Origin: Sinosporangium siamense
GTDB lineage: Bacteria > Actinomycetota > Actinomycetes > Streptosporangiales > Streptosporangiaceae
DNA: 64,000 nucleotides
NCBI RefSeq assembly: GCF_016863435.1
Contig: NZ_BOOW01000028.1
Coordinates: forward strand, 62,001 to 126,000
Direction: 5' to 3'
Both the position numbers and the translations under genes were made by a program. The notes below the pieces were generated by a model. That model ran no database searches. It saw only the letters and a program-made list of their open reading frames with translations, and was not told where the DNA came from. Shown here in pieces: positions 25,606-34,843 of this stretch (positions within the stretch are counted from its first letter, which is position 1; each line of letters begins with the position of its first letter).

Positions 25606-26085
25606 TCAGCGAGGGCCGCCGGTGCCGGCCTGCAGGAGTTTGGTGAGGATCGCGCTCAGTTGGCTGCGCTCCTCGGAGGTGAGGGCGTGGAAGGTGTCCT
25701 GGAGGAAGGCCGGGATCGAGGCTTGGGCCTCGGCGAGCCGGCGGCGGCCCGGGTCGGTGATGGTGACGGCGTAGGAGCGCCGGTCGCGGGGGTTGCGCTC
25801 CCTGCGGACGTGGCCCGCCTGCTCCAGGTCGTCGCAGATGCCGACCATGACGCTGCGGTCGATCCGGAGCTCCTCACTGAGCGTCTGCTGAGAGCAGGGG
25901 CCCACGGCGTCGAGCATCTGGAGCACGAGGTGTTGCCCGACTCCGAGTCCTTCCTCGGCGGCGTGCACCTCGGCGGCGCGGGCGACTGCGGCCGAGGCCC
26001 GGCACAGCGCGATGTCCAGCCGCTCGGCGGCGAGTCGCGGAAAGTAGGCCGTCCCGCGGTCCGTCGTTCTGGTCGTTGTCGACAT
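25606..26085 (-). CDS. MarR-family transcriptional regulator
   Basis: A 159-residue MarR protein: VGQHLVLQMLDAVGPCSQQTLSEEL, recognition helix IDRSVMVGICDDLEQAGHV, wing RNPRDRRSYAVTITD and a final dimer helix LSAILTKLLQ. ATG 26085 follows AGAGGGAGAG. It faces an MFS pump and nitroreductase operon across a 134-bp spacer with overlapping face-to-face promoters, and probably represses that operon. Confidence 0.92.
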   Translation of the reverse strand: MSTTTRTTDRGTAYFPRLAAERLDIALCRASAAVARAAEVHAAEEGLGVGQHLVLQMLDAVGPCSQQTLSEELRIDRSVMVGICDDLEQAGHVRRERNPRDRRSYAVTITDPGRRRLAEAQASIPAFLQDTFHALTSEERSQLSAILTKLLQAGTGGPR

Positions 26086-26137
26086 CGCTCTCCCTCTTGC
26101 GTTCGAGCGTCAGTCTAGCGCATCCATCTCCAGGCAG

Positions 26138-26199
26138 ATTGTTTGACAGGAGATGATTTACAGGAATACGGTCCAAACCGTCTGTTCGTCAATTGTTTG
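26138..26199. promoter_or_regulatory. face-to-face promoters and repeats between MarR and MFS
   Basis: On the plus strand TTGACA (26143-26148) is followed after 16-18 bp by AATACG/TACGGT. On the minus strand TTGACG (complement of 26187-26192) is followed after 18 bp by TATTCC (26163-26168). ATTGTTTG occurs directly repeated at 26138-26145 and 26192-26199, flanking both promoters, a possible regulator site. Confidence 0.5.
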
Positions 26200-26219
26200 C
26201 ATACAGATGGAGAGTGATC

Positions 26220-27581
26220 GTGCCCTCAACCAACGGCCGCCAAAAGGTGGCCCTGGTGCTGCTGTGCGCCGCGGTGTTCCTGGACTCGATGGACCTGTCG
26301 TTGATGGGTGTGGCCCTGCCCTCCATCGGGCGTGATCTGTCGCTGCAGGAGAGCACCCTGCAGTGGCTCATGTCCGGCTACGCGATCGCCTACGGTGGCT
26401 TCCTGCTGCTCGGCGGCCGCATCGCCGACCTGTTCGGCCGCCGCCGGGTGTTCCTGCTATCGCTGGCGGTGTTCGCGGCGGCGAGCTTGGCCGGCGGGCT
26501 CCTGTCGGCCGGATGGCCGCTGGTGGCCACCCGCGTGATCAAGGGGGTGGCCGCCGCGCTCACCGCGCCGGCGGCGCTGTCGCTCATCACCACCACCTTC
26601 GCCGAGGGGCCGCAGCGCAACCGGGCGCTGGGGGTGTACTCGCTGGCCGGGGCCACCGGCTACACCGCCGGGCTGATCGCCTCCGGCCTGCTGACCGAGA
26701 TCAGCTGGCGGCTGGTGTTCTTCCTGCCTGTCCCGATCGCCCTGCTCGTGCTGGCCGCATCGCCGCTCGTGTTGCCGCGCGGCGTTCGGCCGCCCGGTGC
26801 GCGCCAGGGGTTCGACGCCGCCGGCGCGGTCGCGGTCACCGGCGGCGTGCTGCTGGCGGTGTTCGCGCTGACGGAGCGAAACTGGCCGGCCGGTGTCGTG
26901 GCCGTACTGCTGCTGGGCGCCTTCGTCGTCATTGAGCGCCGGCGGTCCGCGCCGCTCATACCGCTTGCGGTGTTCAGGTCCGGCGCCGTGGGCGCCGCCA
27001 ACCTCGCGGCGCTGGCCTGGGCGTGCGCGACAATCGGCTGGCAGTTCGTCGCCGTCCTGTATCTGCAGCAGGTGCTCGGCTACACCGCGCTGGCCACCGG
27101 GCTTGGGATCGTCCCGATGGGCCTGGCCATCGTCATCACCGCCAACCTGGCCGGTCGGCTGATCAGCCGGTACGGTCTGAGGCGGGTGGCCGCCGCCGGG
27201 ATGCTGGTCCAGGGTGCGGGCATCCTGCTGTTCCTGCGGGCCGGAGCCACCGGCGACTACCTCACGGTGCTGCTGCCCGCGCTGGTCGTGCACGGCATCG
27301 GCAACGGGCTGTCCTTCCCCAGCCTCAACATCGCCGCCGTCGCCGGCCTGCCCGATGAGCGGCAGGGGCTGGCCGCGGGACTGGTCACCTCCGCCGTCCA
27401 GATCGGCGCCGGCACCGGCGTGGCGGTGCTGGCGGCGATGATGACGCTCGGCGGCTCCATGCTGGCCGGATACCGGATCGCCTTCTTGGCGGCGGGCGGC
27501 TTCTCCCTGCTCGGTGCCCTCGTCGCCGCCTTCGGCCTGCGCCGCCGCCGCTCCGCACCCGTACCCGCCCCCACCGCCTGA
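26220..27581 (+). CDS. MFS drug-efflux transporter
   Basis: A 453-residue transporter with about 14 hydrophobic segments (EmrB/QacA-like). DSMDLSLMGVALPSIGRDL opens helix 1 and GGRIADLFGRRRVFL is motif A. GTG 26220 is preceded by GGAG at 7 bases; a TTG frame from 26193 is less likely. A nitroreductase follows 12 bp downstream in the same operon, and a MarR regulator is divergent. Efflux of a nitroaromatic or quinone-like toxin is a reasonable inference. Confidence 0.92.
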   Translation: MPSTNGRQKVALVLLCAAVFLDSMDLSLMGVALPSIGRDLSLQESTLQWLMSGYAIAYGGFLLLGGRIADLFGRRRVFLLSLAVFAAASLAGGLLSAGWPLVATRVIKGVAAALTAPAALSLITTTFAEGPQRNRALGVYSLAGATGYTAGLIASGLLTEISWRLVFFLPVPIALLVLAASPLVLPRGVRPPGARQGFDAAGAVAVTGGVLLAVFALTERNWPAGVVAVLLLGAFVVIERRRSAPLIPLAVFRSGAVGAANLAALAWACATIGWQFVAVLYLQQVLGYTALATGLGIVPMGLAIVITANLAGRLISRYGLRRVAAAGMLVQGAGILLFLRAGATGDYLTVLLPALVVHGIGNGLSFPSLNIAAVAGLPDERQGLAAGLVTSAVQIGAGTGVAVLAAMMTLGGSMLAGYRIAFLAAGGFSLLGALVAAFGLRRRRSAPVPAPTA

Positions 27582-27593
27582 AGGAGACACATC

Positions 27594-28241
27594 GTGACGC
27601 TGGATCTCACCCCAGACCAACTGCTGAGCACGACCCGCGCCGTGCGTAAACGCCTGGACCTCACCCGTCCGGTGCCGCGCGAGCTGATCGAGGAGTGCGT
27701 GGACCTGGCCGTGCAGGCACCGACAGGGCGCAACCGGCAGCGCTGGCACTTCATGGTCGTGACCGAGGCCGAGCAGCGGCGGGCCGTGGCCGACATCTTC
27801 CTGCGTGCCCTGCCTCTGGCCACCGGGCAGCCGCTGACCAAACGCGACTTGTGGCGGATGAACTACCACTCCGGCTCCACCGAGCGGGTCTTCGACGGCC
27901 TGCAGCACCTGGCCGACAACATCCACCGGGTGCCCGCGTTCGTCATCCCGGGCGTGGAGGGACGCACCGACCGCTCCCCGGTGGCCGTGCAGTCGGGGGC
28001 GTGGGGATCGATCCTGCCGGCGGTGTGGAGTTTCATGCTGGCCGCCAGGGCGCGCGGCCTGGGCACGGTGTGGACCACCGCGCAGGGACCGCTCGAACGC
28101 GAGCTGGCCAAGGTGCTCGGTGTGCCGTACGACGAAGTCATGCTGGCGGCGTTCATCCCGCTGGCCTTCACCCTCGGCACCGACTTCAAGCCCGCTCCCC
28201 GTATCCCGCGCGAGGAGGTCCTGCACTGGGAACGGTGGTGA
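27594..28241 (+). CDS. nitroreductase-family protein
   Basis: A 215-residue FMN-dependent reductase: the N-terminal helix RAVRKRLDLTRPVPRELIEE, FMN-binding APTGRNRQRWHFMVV (about residue 42), AWGSILPAVWSFMLAARARGLG and the C-terminal GVPYDEVMLAAFIPLAF. GTG 27594 has AGGAGA upstream. It follows the MFS pump and ends in a strong hairpin. It would reduce nitro or quinone groups with NAD(P)H. Confidence 0.92.
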   Translation: MTLDLTPDQLLSTTRAVRKRLDLTRPVPRELIEECVDLAVQAPTGRNRQRWHFMVVTEAEQRRAVADIFLRALPLATGQPLTKRDLWRMNYHSGSTERVFDGLQHLADNIHRVPAFVIPGVEGRTDRSPVAVQSGAWGSILPAVWSFMLAARARGLGTVWTTAQGPLERELAKVLGVPYDEVMLAAFIPLAFTLGTDFKPAPRIPREEVLHWERW

Positions 28242-28248
28242 GCGCACC

Positions 28249-28284
28249 TGCCGGGCCGCCCCGAACCTCAGGGGCGGCCCGGCA
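28249..28284 (+). terminator. strong hairpin after the nitroreductase gene
   Basis: A perfect 14-bp stem (TGCCGGGCCGCCCC paired with its complement) with the 8-base loop GAACCTCA starts 7 bp after the stop. There is no T-run, as is common in actinomycetes. Confidence 0.75.
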
Positions 28285-28422
28285 AGCGGGCCGGCCGCAG
28301 ACGGAGGTGCCCTCACCCCACCGATCCCGGGTCGAATCCGCAGGCCTGGCTCGGGCCGGCCGCAGCGACAAGGGCCGGATGCACTGGGGCCGGGCAAAGG
28401 AAATCGGGCGGCAGATGACGGG

Positions 28423-28728
28423 TCAGGCCTCGGCCCGCCGCACGGTGATCTCGTATTGGTCCACGGCACCCTGCCATTTGGCCACCAGTGTGCCGCCCTC
28501 TTCTCTGGACTTGCGCATGTCGTGAAGACACAGGGCGAGGTCGTCTGAGTGAGGGTCGCAGAACGCGCTCAGGTGCGCTCGGATGCCGGCGTGTTCCACA
28601 GCCGCGATGGCTGCTTCCGCGTCTCTCCCTTCACACGGCACCAGCGGCGATCCCGGCCAAGATCCGCCTTCGGCGTACGGCTGCGGTCGGCCTGAAGGGC
28701 GACGGACCGCTTCGACGGGCGACGACAC
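28423..28728 (-). CDS. small hypothetical protein
   Basis: A frame of up to 101 residues; the well-composed part is residues about 30-101 (PCEGRDAEAAIAAVEHAGIR, FCDPHSDDLALCLHDMRKS, VAKWQGAVDQYEITVRRAE). No domain is recognised. A start is not clear: no ribosome site precedes the first codon, and codon use weakens toward the 5' end, so the gene may be shorter or truncated. It is soluble and acidic, with no signal peptide. Confidence 0.45.
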   Translation of the reverse strand: MSSPVEAVRRPSGRPQPYAEGGSWPGSPLVPCEGRDAEAAIAAVEHAGIRAHLSAFCDPHSDDLALCLHDMRKSREEGGTLVAKWQGAVDQYEITVRRAEA

Positions 28729-28802
28729 CGGGACAGCGATCCTTATGATCCCCTAACATGGAGGAGTCTAAAGTACTAGCATCCTAGATATATGGAGCAG
28801 TC

Positions 28803-29195
28803 GTGATCGAGTTCCATCTGGACGGCAGGTCGGGTGTCTCGCCATACCTGCAGCTGGTCCAGCAAGTACGGCACGCGCTGCGGCTCGGCCTGCTGCGCGA
28901 GGGTGACCAGCTGCCGACCGTCAAGGAGGTCGTGTCGCACCTGGCGATCAATGCCAACACCGTGCTGAAGGCCTACCGGGAACTTGAGCACGTGGGCCTG
29001 GTCGCCGCGCGGCCGGGGATCGGGACGTTCGTGACCGCGACACTCACCGACACCTCGCTGGCCGCGCACGGCCCACTACGGCTGGAACTGCAGCGCTGGC
29101 TGTCCAAGGCCCGCCGGGCCGGCCTCGACGACGAAAGCATCGAGGCCCTGTTCATGACCACCTTTCGGACCACCGCTCAGGAGAACATAGCGTGA
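28803..29195 (+). CDS. GntR-family regulator (YtrA subfamily)
   Basis: A 130-residue GntR winged helix (PYLQLVQQVRHALRLGLLREGDQLPTVKEVV, INANTVLKAYRELEHVGLV) with only a short C-terminal dimer helix, as in YtrA. GTG 28803 follows GGAG. Its GTGA stop overlap with the ABC ATPase start couples it to a five-gene operon. YtrA-type regulators repress ABC-transporter operons of cell-envelope stress and antibiotic response, which fits the context. The A+T-richer 28755-28795 (CTAAAGTACTAG, CCTAGATATATGG) is a likely promoter/operator. Confidence 0.93.
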   Translation: MIEFHLDGRSGVSPYLQLVQQVRHALRLGLLREGDQLPTVKEVVSHLAINANTVLKAYRELEHVGLVAARPGIGTFVTATLTDTSLAAHGPLRLELQRWLSKARRAGLDDESIEALFMTTFRTTAQENIA

Positions 29196-30085
29196 CTTCT
29201 TCCGTCCTAGAGGCCCAGGGACTGGGCAGGAAATATGGCAAACGCTGGGCGCTGCGCGAGTGCACCATCGACATCCCGGCGGGCCACGTCGTCGGGTTGG
29301 TAGGCCCCAACGGAGCCGGCAAGACCACGCTGCTCAAGCTGGCCAGCGGCCAACTCGAACCGACGGCCGGAAACATCACCGTGCTCGGGGGCCGGCCCGC
29401 CGGCGGCACGGCGCAACTGGCCAAGGTCAGCTTCGTCGCCCAGGACACCCCCGTCTACGCCGGCCTCAGCATCGCCGAGCACCTGAAGCTCGGCGCGCGG
29501 CTCAACCCCCGCTGGGACGACGCCAGGGCGCGGGACCGGATCGAGCGGCTGGGTCTCGCCCTCGGCCACCGGGCGGGCAAGCTGTCCGGCGGCCAGCGCG
29601 CCCAGGTCGCCCTCACCCTGGGCTTGGCCAAGCGGCCCGAACTGCTGATCCTGGACGAGCCGGTCGCCTCGCTCGACCCGCTGGCCCGCCGGGAGTTCAT
29701 GCAGGGGCTGATGGAAGCCACCGTCGAGCACGAGTTCAGCGTGCTGCTCTCCTCCCACCTGGTCTCCGACCTGGAACGGGTCTGCGACTTCCTGATCGTG
29801 CTCGTCGACTCGCGCGTCCAGGTGGCGGAGGAGACCGAAAAGCTGCTGGCCACCCATTACCGGCTCACCGGCCCGCGCCGCGACAGCGACCGGCTCCCAT
29901 CCGGCCAGCACGTGATCTCCGCCAGCCACACCGACCGGCAAAGCACGTTCGTGATCCGCACCGACGCCCCGATCCACGACCCCGCCTGGGCGGTCAGCCG
30001 GCTCAACCTGGAGGACCTCGTCCTGGCCTACATGGACAAGCACGCCGCCGACAAGAGGCGCGCCACCCTGGAGGTGCAGCGATGA
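29192..30085 (+). CDS. ABC transporter ATP-binding protein
   Basis: A 297-residue ATPase: Walker A GPNGAGKTT, Q-loop SFVAQDTPVYAGLS, signature KLSGGQRAQVALTLGLAK, Walker B ELLILDEPVASLDP and H-loop LLSSHLVSDLER. GTG 29192 overlaps the GntR stop by 4 bp, and its own stop overlaps the permease start by ATGA. It should energise the downstream 352-residue permease. Confidence 0.95.
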   Translation: MTSSVLEAQGLGRKYGKRWALRECTIDIPAGHVVGLVGPNGAGKTTLLKLASGQLEPTAGNITVLGGRPAGGTAQLAKVSFVAQDTPVYAGLSIAEHLKLGARLNPRWDDARARDRIERLGLALGHRAGKLSGGQRAQVALTLGLAKRPELLILDEPVASLDPLARREFMQGLMEATVEHEFSVLLSSHLVSDLERVCDFLIVLVDSRVQVAEETEKLLATHYRLTGPRRDSDRLPSGQHVISASHTDRQSTFVIRTDAPIHDPAWAVSRLNLEDLVLAYMDKHAADKRRATLEVQR

Positions 30086-31140
30086 TCTGGCTGACCTGGC
30101 GCCAGTTCCGCGGCTCGGCCGCGATGATGGCCGCAGTACTCGGCCTCTTCGCCGTCGCCCTGGCCGTGACCGGCCCGGGACTGGCCTCCTCCTATGCCGC
30201 GGGGATCGCCGCCTGCACCGCGGACGACACCTGCGACAGCTTCTATAACCGCTTCTTCGGCGAGTACGACCTCCCGTTCCTGGCCCTGACCCTCGTCGTG
30301 CTGATCCTGCCCGCTCTGGTCGGGCTCTTCTGGGGAGCACCGCTGATCACCCGCGAGCTGGAGGGGGGCACGCACCTGCTGGTGTGGAACCAGAGCATCA
30401 CCCGCAGCCGCTGGCTGGCGGTCAAGCTCGGGCTCACCGGCCTGGTCGCCGTGGCCGCCGCCGGACTGTGCGGCCTCATGGTGACCTGGTGGTCCGATCC
30501 CCTGGACGAGTCGGCCGCCGAGGGCATGGCCCTGATGGCTCCCCTGGTGTTCAGCGCCCGCGGCATCGCCCCGATGGGCTACGCGGCCTTTGCCTTCGTT
30601 CTCGGCGTGATCGTGGGCATGCTGGCGCGTCGCACACTGCCCGCCATGGCCCTCACCTTGGCAGTCTTCGCCGCGATCCAGCTCGCCATGCCGGCGATGG
30701 TCCGCCCCCATCTGATGACCCCGGTGACCGCGACCTTCGAGCTTGGCAAGGGGAACACGGACGGCATCAGCATCCCCCGGGAGGGAGGCTCGGCCCCGCG
30801 ACTGCTTTTGAGGGAAGCCGTTCCCGGCCGGCCGGGTTCCTGGGTCCTGTCCAACGAGCTGCTCGACCCATCCGGACGCGTGATCGCCGGCGGCACCGAC
30901 GGCACCGGAGCCGACATCAACGTCTCCTCGACCTCGGGACCCTGCGCACCGGGGAATTCGGCGGGCGCCGCGGACGGCTGCCTGGGCGAGGTCAATCGCC
31001 TCGGCTACCGGCAGCAGGTGACCTACCAGCCCCTTGAGCGCTTCTGGCTGTTCCAGTGGATCGAGGTCGGAATCTACGCCCTGTTCACGGCCGGCCTGAC
31101 GTGGTTGTCGTTCTGGTGGATCCGGAGGCGGCTGTCATGA
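30082..31140 (+). CDS. ABC transporter permease
   Basis: A 352-residue membrane protein that starts at ATG 30082 (a longer in-frame extension runs through the ATPase gene and is not real). It begins IWLTWRQFRGSAAMMAAVLG, a motif of ABC-2 permeases in YtrA-type operons, and has about six hydrophobic segments (residues 15-37, 62-90, 112-135, 155-185, 190-212, 325-345) with a long external loop of about 110 residues before the last. ATGA overlaps join it to both neighbours. Confidence 0.9.
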   Translation: MIWLTWRQFRGSAAMMAAVLGLFAVALAVTGPGLASSYAAGIAACTADDTCDSFYNRFFGEYDLPFLALTLVVLILPALVGLFWGAPLITRELEGGTHLLVWNQSITRSRWLAVKLGLTGLVAVAAAGLCGLMVTWWSDPLDESAAEGMALMAPLVFSARGIAPMGYAAFAFVLGVIVGMLARRTLPAMALTLAVFAAIQLAMPAMVRPHLMTPVTATFELGKGNTDGISIPREGGSAPRLLLREAVPGRPGSWVLSNELLDPSGRVIAGGTDGTGADINVSSTSGPCAPGNSAGAADGCLGEVNRLGYRQQVTYQPLERFWLFQWIEVGIYALFTAGLTWLSFWWIRRRLS

Positions 31141-32558
31141 CCGCCGTCAGGGCCGCGATCGCCGGGCTCGCCCTCCTGCTGGCCGCGGCCTGCACCGCGC
31201 CGGCGGCGCCGCGCAGCGAGTCGAGTGCGGCAGGCAGCTCGGTCTGCGCCAAGCCCCAGGGTCGCCTCCCGGCACAGACCCCCACCACGGTCGACGTCAT
31301 CGAGCAGGCATATCACTGCATCCTCGGCAACTATTACAGCGGTGCCACGATGGACGCCCGCTCGCTGCTGACCGCCGGATTCATCGCGTTGACCCGGGAA
31401 CTCAACCTCAACGGGCGTGATGTGCCCGAGGCGACCATGCCGGCGCTGACCGGTGACAGGAAATCCGACTGGACCGCTTTCGAGGCCGTCTATCGGAAGG
31501 TCACCGCTCAGGTCCCCGACCTGAGCGACAAGCTGGCCGTCGTCACTCTGGAGGCCATCGTGACCGCCCTCGACGACAATCACGCCCAGTGGGTGCACGG
31601 CGCCGGAGGGAGCCCTCCCGGCTACTACGACGGTGACGGCTACGGCCTGGGCCTGCAGACGAACTTCAACGGACTTCTGGCGGAGGGAAACCCAGGCGCC
31701 GCCGTTCCCCCGCTGTTCGTCACCACCGTGGAGGGCGGCGCGGCGCAGGCCGCCGGACTGCGTCCGGGCGACGTCATCGAATCGATCAACGGATCGGCGC
31801 CTTTTATCGATGAGAAGTCCACTTCCGCCATCGCCGCCCTGTATCCGCGATATCCGGAGGCCGGCCCGATCGAGTTGCGGCTGCTACGGCAGAGCACCGG
31901 CCGCCGCTGGAGCGTGACACTCAAACCCGGCGTCTACCAGCGGGACCTGGCCGCCCTGCAAGGGGTGACGTCGAAGGTGCTGGAAGACGGCATCGCCTAT
32001 GTGCGGTTGCGCGGGTTCGCTCCCGACGCCGCCGACCGGGTGTTCAAGGCGATCTCCCGGCTGCGCACCGGCCGGACGCTCACCGGTGTCGTGCTGGACC
32101 TGCGGGGCAACGGCGGCGGCAGCGCCACCGAAGCGATCCGGCTGGTGAGCGCCTTCGCCCACGGCAAGGTCACCGCCTACCTGTGCACTGTGGACGCCAA
32201 GTGCGAAGCCTTGCGGACCGACGACACCGTCGAGCTGCTCAACCTGCCGCTCGCGGTGCTCACCGACCGCAATTGCGCCTCGGCGTGCGAGCACTTCAGC
32301 TCCGCGGTCAAGGACCTGGGCATCGGCAAGTTGGTCGGCACCAGGACCGCCGGTATCGTCTCCGGCCCCTCGGAGCCGTTCCAGCTACGCAACAACACCA
32401 TTCTGGCCTTCCCCACCAGGCACCACCTGGGGCCCAACCGCCAGACGATCGACCGGATCGGCGTGCCGCCCGACCACCACCTGCCCCTGACCCCGAAAGA
32501 CGCGGTCGCCGGGCGCGACCCCGCCCTGGCCAAGGCGCTGACCCTGCTGGAGAAGTGA
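31137..32558 (+). CDS. S41-family (tail-specific-protease-like) lipoprotein
   Basis: A 473-residue exported protein with a lipoprotein signal (GLALLLAAAC). A PDZ-like part (VTTVEGGAAQAAGLRPGDVIESING, about residue 200) precedes the peptidase core: GVVLDLRGNGGGSATEAIRLV and TDRNCASACEHFSSAVKDLG, whose serine fits the S41 nucleophile. The usual catalytic lysine in a GxKTxG segment seems replaced by arginine (GTRTAG), so activity is uncertain. ATG 31137 overlaps the permease stop. Placement behind an ABC exporter suggests a role at the cell surface. Confidence 0.88.
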   Translation: MTAVRAAIAGLALLLAAACTAPAAPRSESSAAGSSVCAKPQGRLPAQTPTTVDVIEQAYHCILGNYYSGATMDARSLLTAGFIALTRELNLNGRDVPEATMPALTGDRKSDWTAFEAVYRKVTAQVPDLSDKLAVVTLEAIVTALDDNHAQWVHGAGGSPPGYYDGDGYGLGLQTNFNGLLAEGNPGAAVPPLFVTTVEGGAAQAAGLRPGDVIESINGSAPFIDEKSTSAIAALYPRYPEAGPIELRLLRQSTGRRWSVTLKPGVYQRDLAALQGVTSKVLEDGIAYVRLRGFAPDAADRVFKAISRLRTGRTLTGVVLDLRGNGGGSATEAIRLVSAFAHGKVTAYLCTVDAKCEALRTDDTVELLNLPLAVLTDRNCASACEHFSSAVKDLGIGKLVGTRTAGIVSGPSEPFQLRNNTILAFPTRHHLGPNRQTIDRIGVPPDHHLPLTPKDAVAGRDPALAKALTLLEK

Positions 32559-33728
32559 ATGGACCTCTCGATGAGACACCTCCTGGCAGTCGCCGCAGGC
32601 CTGGTCGTCCTCGCCGCGTCCGCCTGCTCCGCGCCCACGCCGCCCCGATCGGCCGCCAACCCGTCGGCCACCCCCACCGGTCCGACCGCCCTGCTCGCGC
32701 CCACCGGCGAGCATCCGGTCGGCACCACCATCCTGCATGTGAACGACACCTCCCGCCCCGATCCCTGGAATCTCGACGTCGAAAGCAGGGAGCTCAAGGT
32801 CACCCTGTGGTATCCGACCGAGCAGAAGGACGGCGAGCGCGCGCAGTATATGACGCCGAAGGAGTCGGAGCTCTTCCTGAGAGGCTCGAAGATCGGGGGC
32901 GTCCCGGATGACACGCTGAGCAAGACGCGGACGAACGCCATCAAAGACGCCGAACCCGCGGGGGAGAAGCTTCCGCTTGTGGTGCTCTCTCCCGGCTTCA
33001 CCAAGCCGTTGAGCTCGCTCACGTCCCTGGCGGAGGAGCTGGCCAGCCGGGGATACGTGGTGGCCGGGATCGACCACGCCTACGAGAGCCACGTCACGAC
33101 CTTGTCCGACGGCCGGGTCGCCGAATGCATCGCGTGTGACAGCGACACCGATCCGGGCTTCGGCCCGCGGGTGGTCCAGGGCCGGGCGGCCGACGTCTCC
33201 TTCGTGCTCGACCAGCTGCCGTCGAAGTGGGATGGCTCCGGCCTGATCGACAGGTCCAGGATCGCGATGGTCGGCCAGTCGATGGGCGGGGCCGGCACCG
33301 TGGCGGCCATGTTGAAGGACTCCCGGGTACGCGCCGGGATCGACCTGGACGGCAGCACCTATGCCCGGATTCCCAAGAGCGGATTCTCCCGGCCGTTCAT
33401 GTTCATCGGTTCGAAGCTGCATGTCCCCGGCGGCAGCGATGCTTCGTGGGACCGCGACTGGAAGCTGCTGACCGGGTGGAAGCGCTGGATCGCGGTGAAG
33501 GATACGGACCACCAGGCTTTTACCGACATTCCGCTGCTGGGGCCTTCCCTCGGCATGAAGCCCGCCTACGGCGCCCTGCCCGCGGAGCGCGGCGCCGAAA
33601 TCGCCCGCGCGTACGTGGCGGCCTTCCTCGACCAGCACCTGAAGGGGCAACGGCAGCCACTCCTGGACAAGCCGTCATCCCGCTACCCCGAGGCCCAGCT
33701 CTGCCCGGAGCAGTGCCGTCAATCCTGA
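32559..33728 (+). CDS. PAF-acetylhydrolase-like lipoprotein (alpha/beta hydrolase)
   Basis: A 389-residue exported hydrolase with lipobox region VVLAASAC. It carries PLVVLSPGFTKPLSS (oxyanion region), the nucleophile elbow VGQSMGGAG, DLDGSTY for the acid region and KDTDHQAFTD for the histidine, as in platelet-activating-factor acetylhydrolase/chlorogenate-type esterases. ATG 32559 begins directly after the S41 stop. It completes the GntR-ABC-permease-S41 operon. An exported lipid- or peptide-modifying role is inferred. Confidence 0.88.
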   Translation: MDLSMRHLLAVAAGLVVLAASACSAPTPPRSAANPSATPTGPTALLAPTGEHPVGTTILHVNDTSRPDPWNLDVESRELKVTLWYPTEQKDGERAQYMTPKESELFLRGSKIGGVPDDTLSKTRTNAIKDAEPAGEKLPLVVLSPGFTKPLSSLTSLAEELASRGYVVAGIDHAYESHVTTLSDGRVAECIACDSDTDPGFGPRVVQGRAADVSFVLDQLPSKWDGSGLIDRSRIAMVGQSMGGAGTVAAMLKDSRVRAGIDLDGSTYARIPKSGFSRPFMFIGSKLHVPGGSDASWDRDWKLLTGWKRWIAVKDTDHQAFTDIPLLGPSLGMKPAYGALPAERGAEIARAYVAAFLDQHLKGQRQPLLDKPSSRYPEAQLCPEQCRQS

Positions 33729-34208
33729 TGCCCGGCACGACCCCTGACGCCATCAGGGGATGCTGACCACAGCTCATCCAGCTTCAGAAGACGCGAGAAG
33801 AGAGCGACACAGCGCGCCTTGAAGGAACTGCTCCGGCAGGAAGCTCCAAGGCCCACCGGCCGGGTTCAACGCGACCGCGGGTCAGACGGTCTTCTCTAGC
33901 GCTCGGCCCTGCGCATGACCCACCTCAACCAGCAGCCACCTCATGGGGCGGCCGACGGCTTTTCCGCCCTGTGCGCCAACTGGCTGCCGCCGGTGTAAAG
34001 ACCAATGCGATCGGCGGCACGGTCTTCGCCACCGCTACGTGCGCGGATCCGTCCTGCGCGTGCCCAACTACGCCACCGAACCCGTGGCGTACTGCATGGG
34101 CCTCATCGGCAGAAGCTACGACGGCACACCCGCCCCCGAGAAGCGAACAACCCCACCCGGGTAGCCCGGCGTCCGGGTGACCCCAACGCAAACACGATGG
34201 AGATCGAC
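33729..34208. other. intergenic stretch, possible remnant
   Basis: About 480 bp with no confident gene. A frame ending TAG at 34164 encodes VPNYATEPVAYCMGLIGRSY and a short Pro-rich tail, better composed than chance, but it has no start or domain I recognise and may be a fragment. Confidence 0.3.
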
Positions 34209-34547
34209 ATGAAAAACACCCCAAGTCAGCAGCGCTCACGCAGGAGCATCGCGCCGGTCCTCGCGCTGGCCGCCATCGCATTGGCCGGCGTGGCCTGCGG
34301 GAGCGGCCAGGGACCCGGCCCGGAATCCGGCAACGTTCAGATCGTCAAGCAGGCCGACTCGGCGGCCTTCGCCAAGTGTGTCCGCGAGAACGGCGTGCCG
34401 GACTTCAAGGACCCGGCGCCGGGCGCGAGCATGGGGGAGGGGATCGACCTCAATTCCCCGGCGTTCAAGAAGGCCGCCGAAGCCTGCAAGAACGTCATGC
34501 CCAATCCATTTCCGCAGAACGTCCCCAGCAAGACCGGCGGCAGTTGA
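34209..34547 (+). CDS. small secreted lipoprotein
   Basis: A 112-residue protein from ATG 34209 (GGAG seven bases upstream). It has an RSRR-charged N terminus, a hydrophobic core and a cysteine at VACGSG typical of actinobacterial lipoproteins. The mature part holds FAKCVRENGVPDFKDPAPG and GIDLNSPAFKKAAEACKNVMP, a two-cysteine pattern I know from small lipoproteins encoded near HlyD/MacB-type exporters and two-component systems. Here no exporter is adjacent. Function unknown. Confidence 0.8.
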   Translation: MKNTPSQQRSRRSIAPVLALAAIALAGVACGSGQGPGPESGNVQIVKQADSAAFAKCVRENGVPDFKDPAPGASMGEGIDLNSPAFKKAAEACKNVMPNPFPQNVPSKTGGS

Positions 34548-34843
34548 GCGTGATCCGCCGGACGGGCACACCGGTGGCCGAAGGCGTCCGGGAAGCGAAG
34601 TCTCGCGATTGACCGACCGGTCCCGTTCTCCACGGCCGGATGAGCCGACGAACAGCACCCGCGACTGAAACGGACCGTCGGTTTCCTCGCGCCGGCCTTG
34701 GCCTGTGGCCCAAGCGCTCCGAATAGGGACCCTTCACCGGAACATTTCGCGCGAACACCCTGACCTGGGGCGCTGTCCCGGTCAGGCGGCATTCCGGTGG
34801 GGGATCCCCTCACGCAACGGGCTACCCCGGCAGGATTTGCCCC

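Noticed and set aside
26457-28469. 670-codon minus-strand frame
   Set aside because: Antisense to the MFS and nitroreductase genes; only composition keeps it open.
29260-30081. N-terminal extension of the ABC permease through the ATPase gene
   Set aside because: Shadow of the ATPase; the permease starts at ATG 30082 with the conserved WLTWRQFRG segment and an ATGA overlap.
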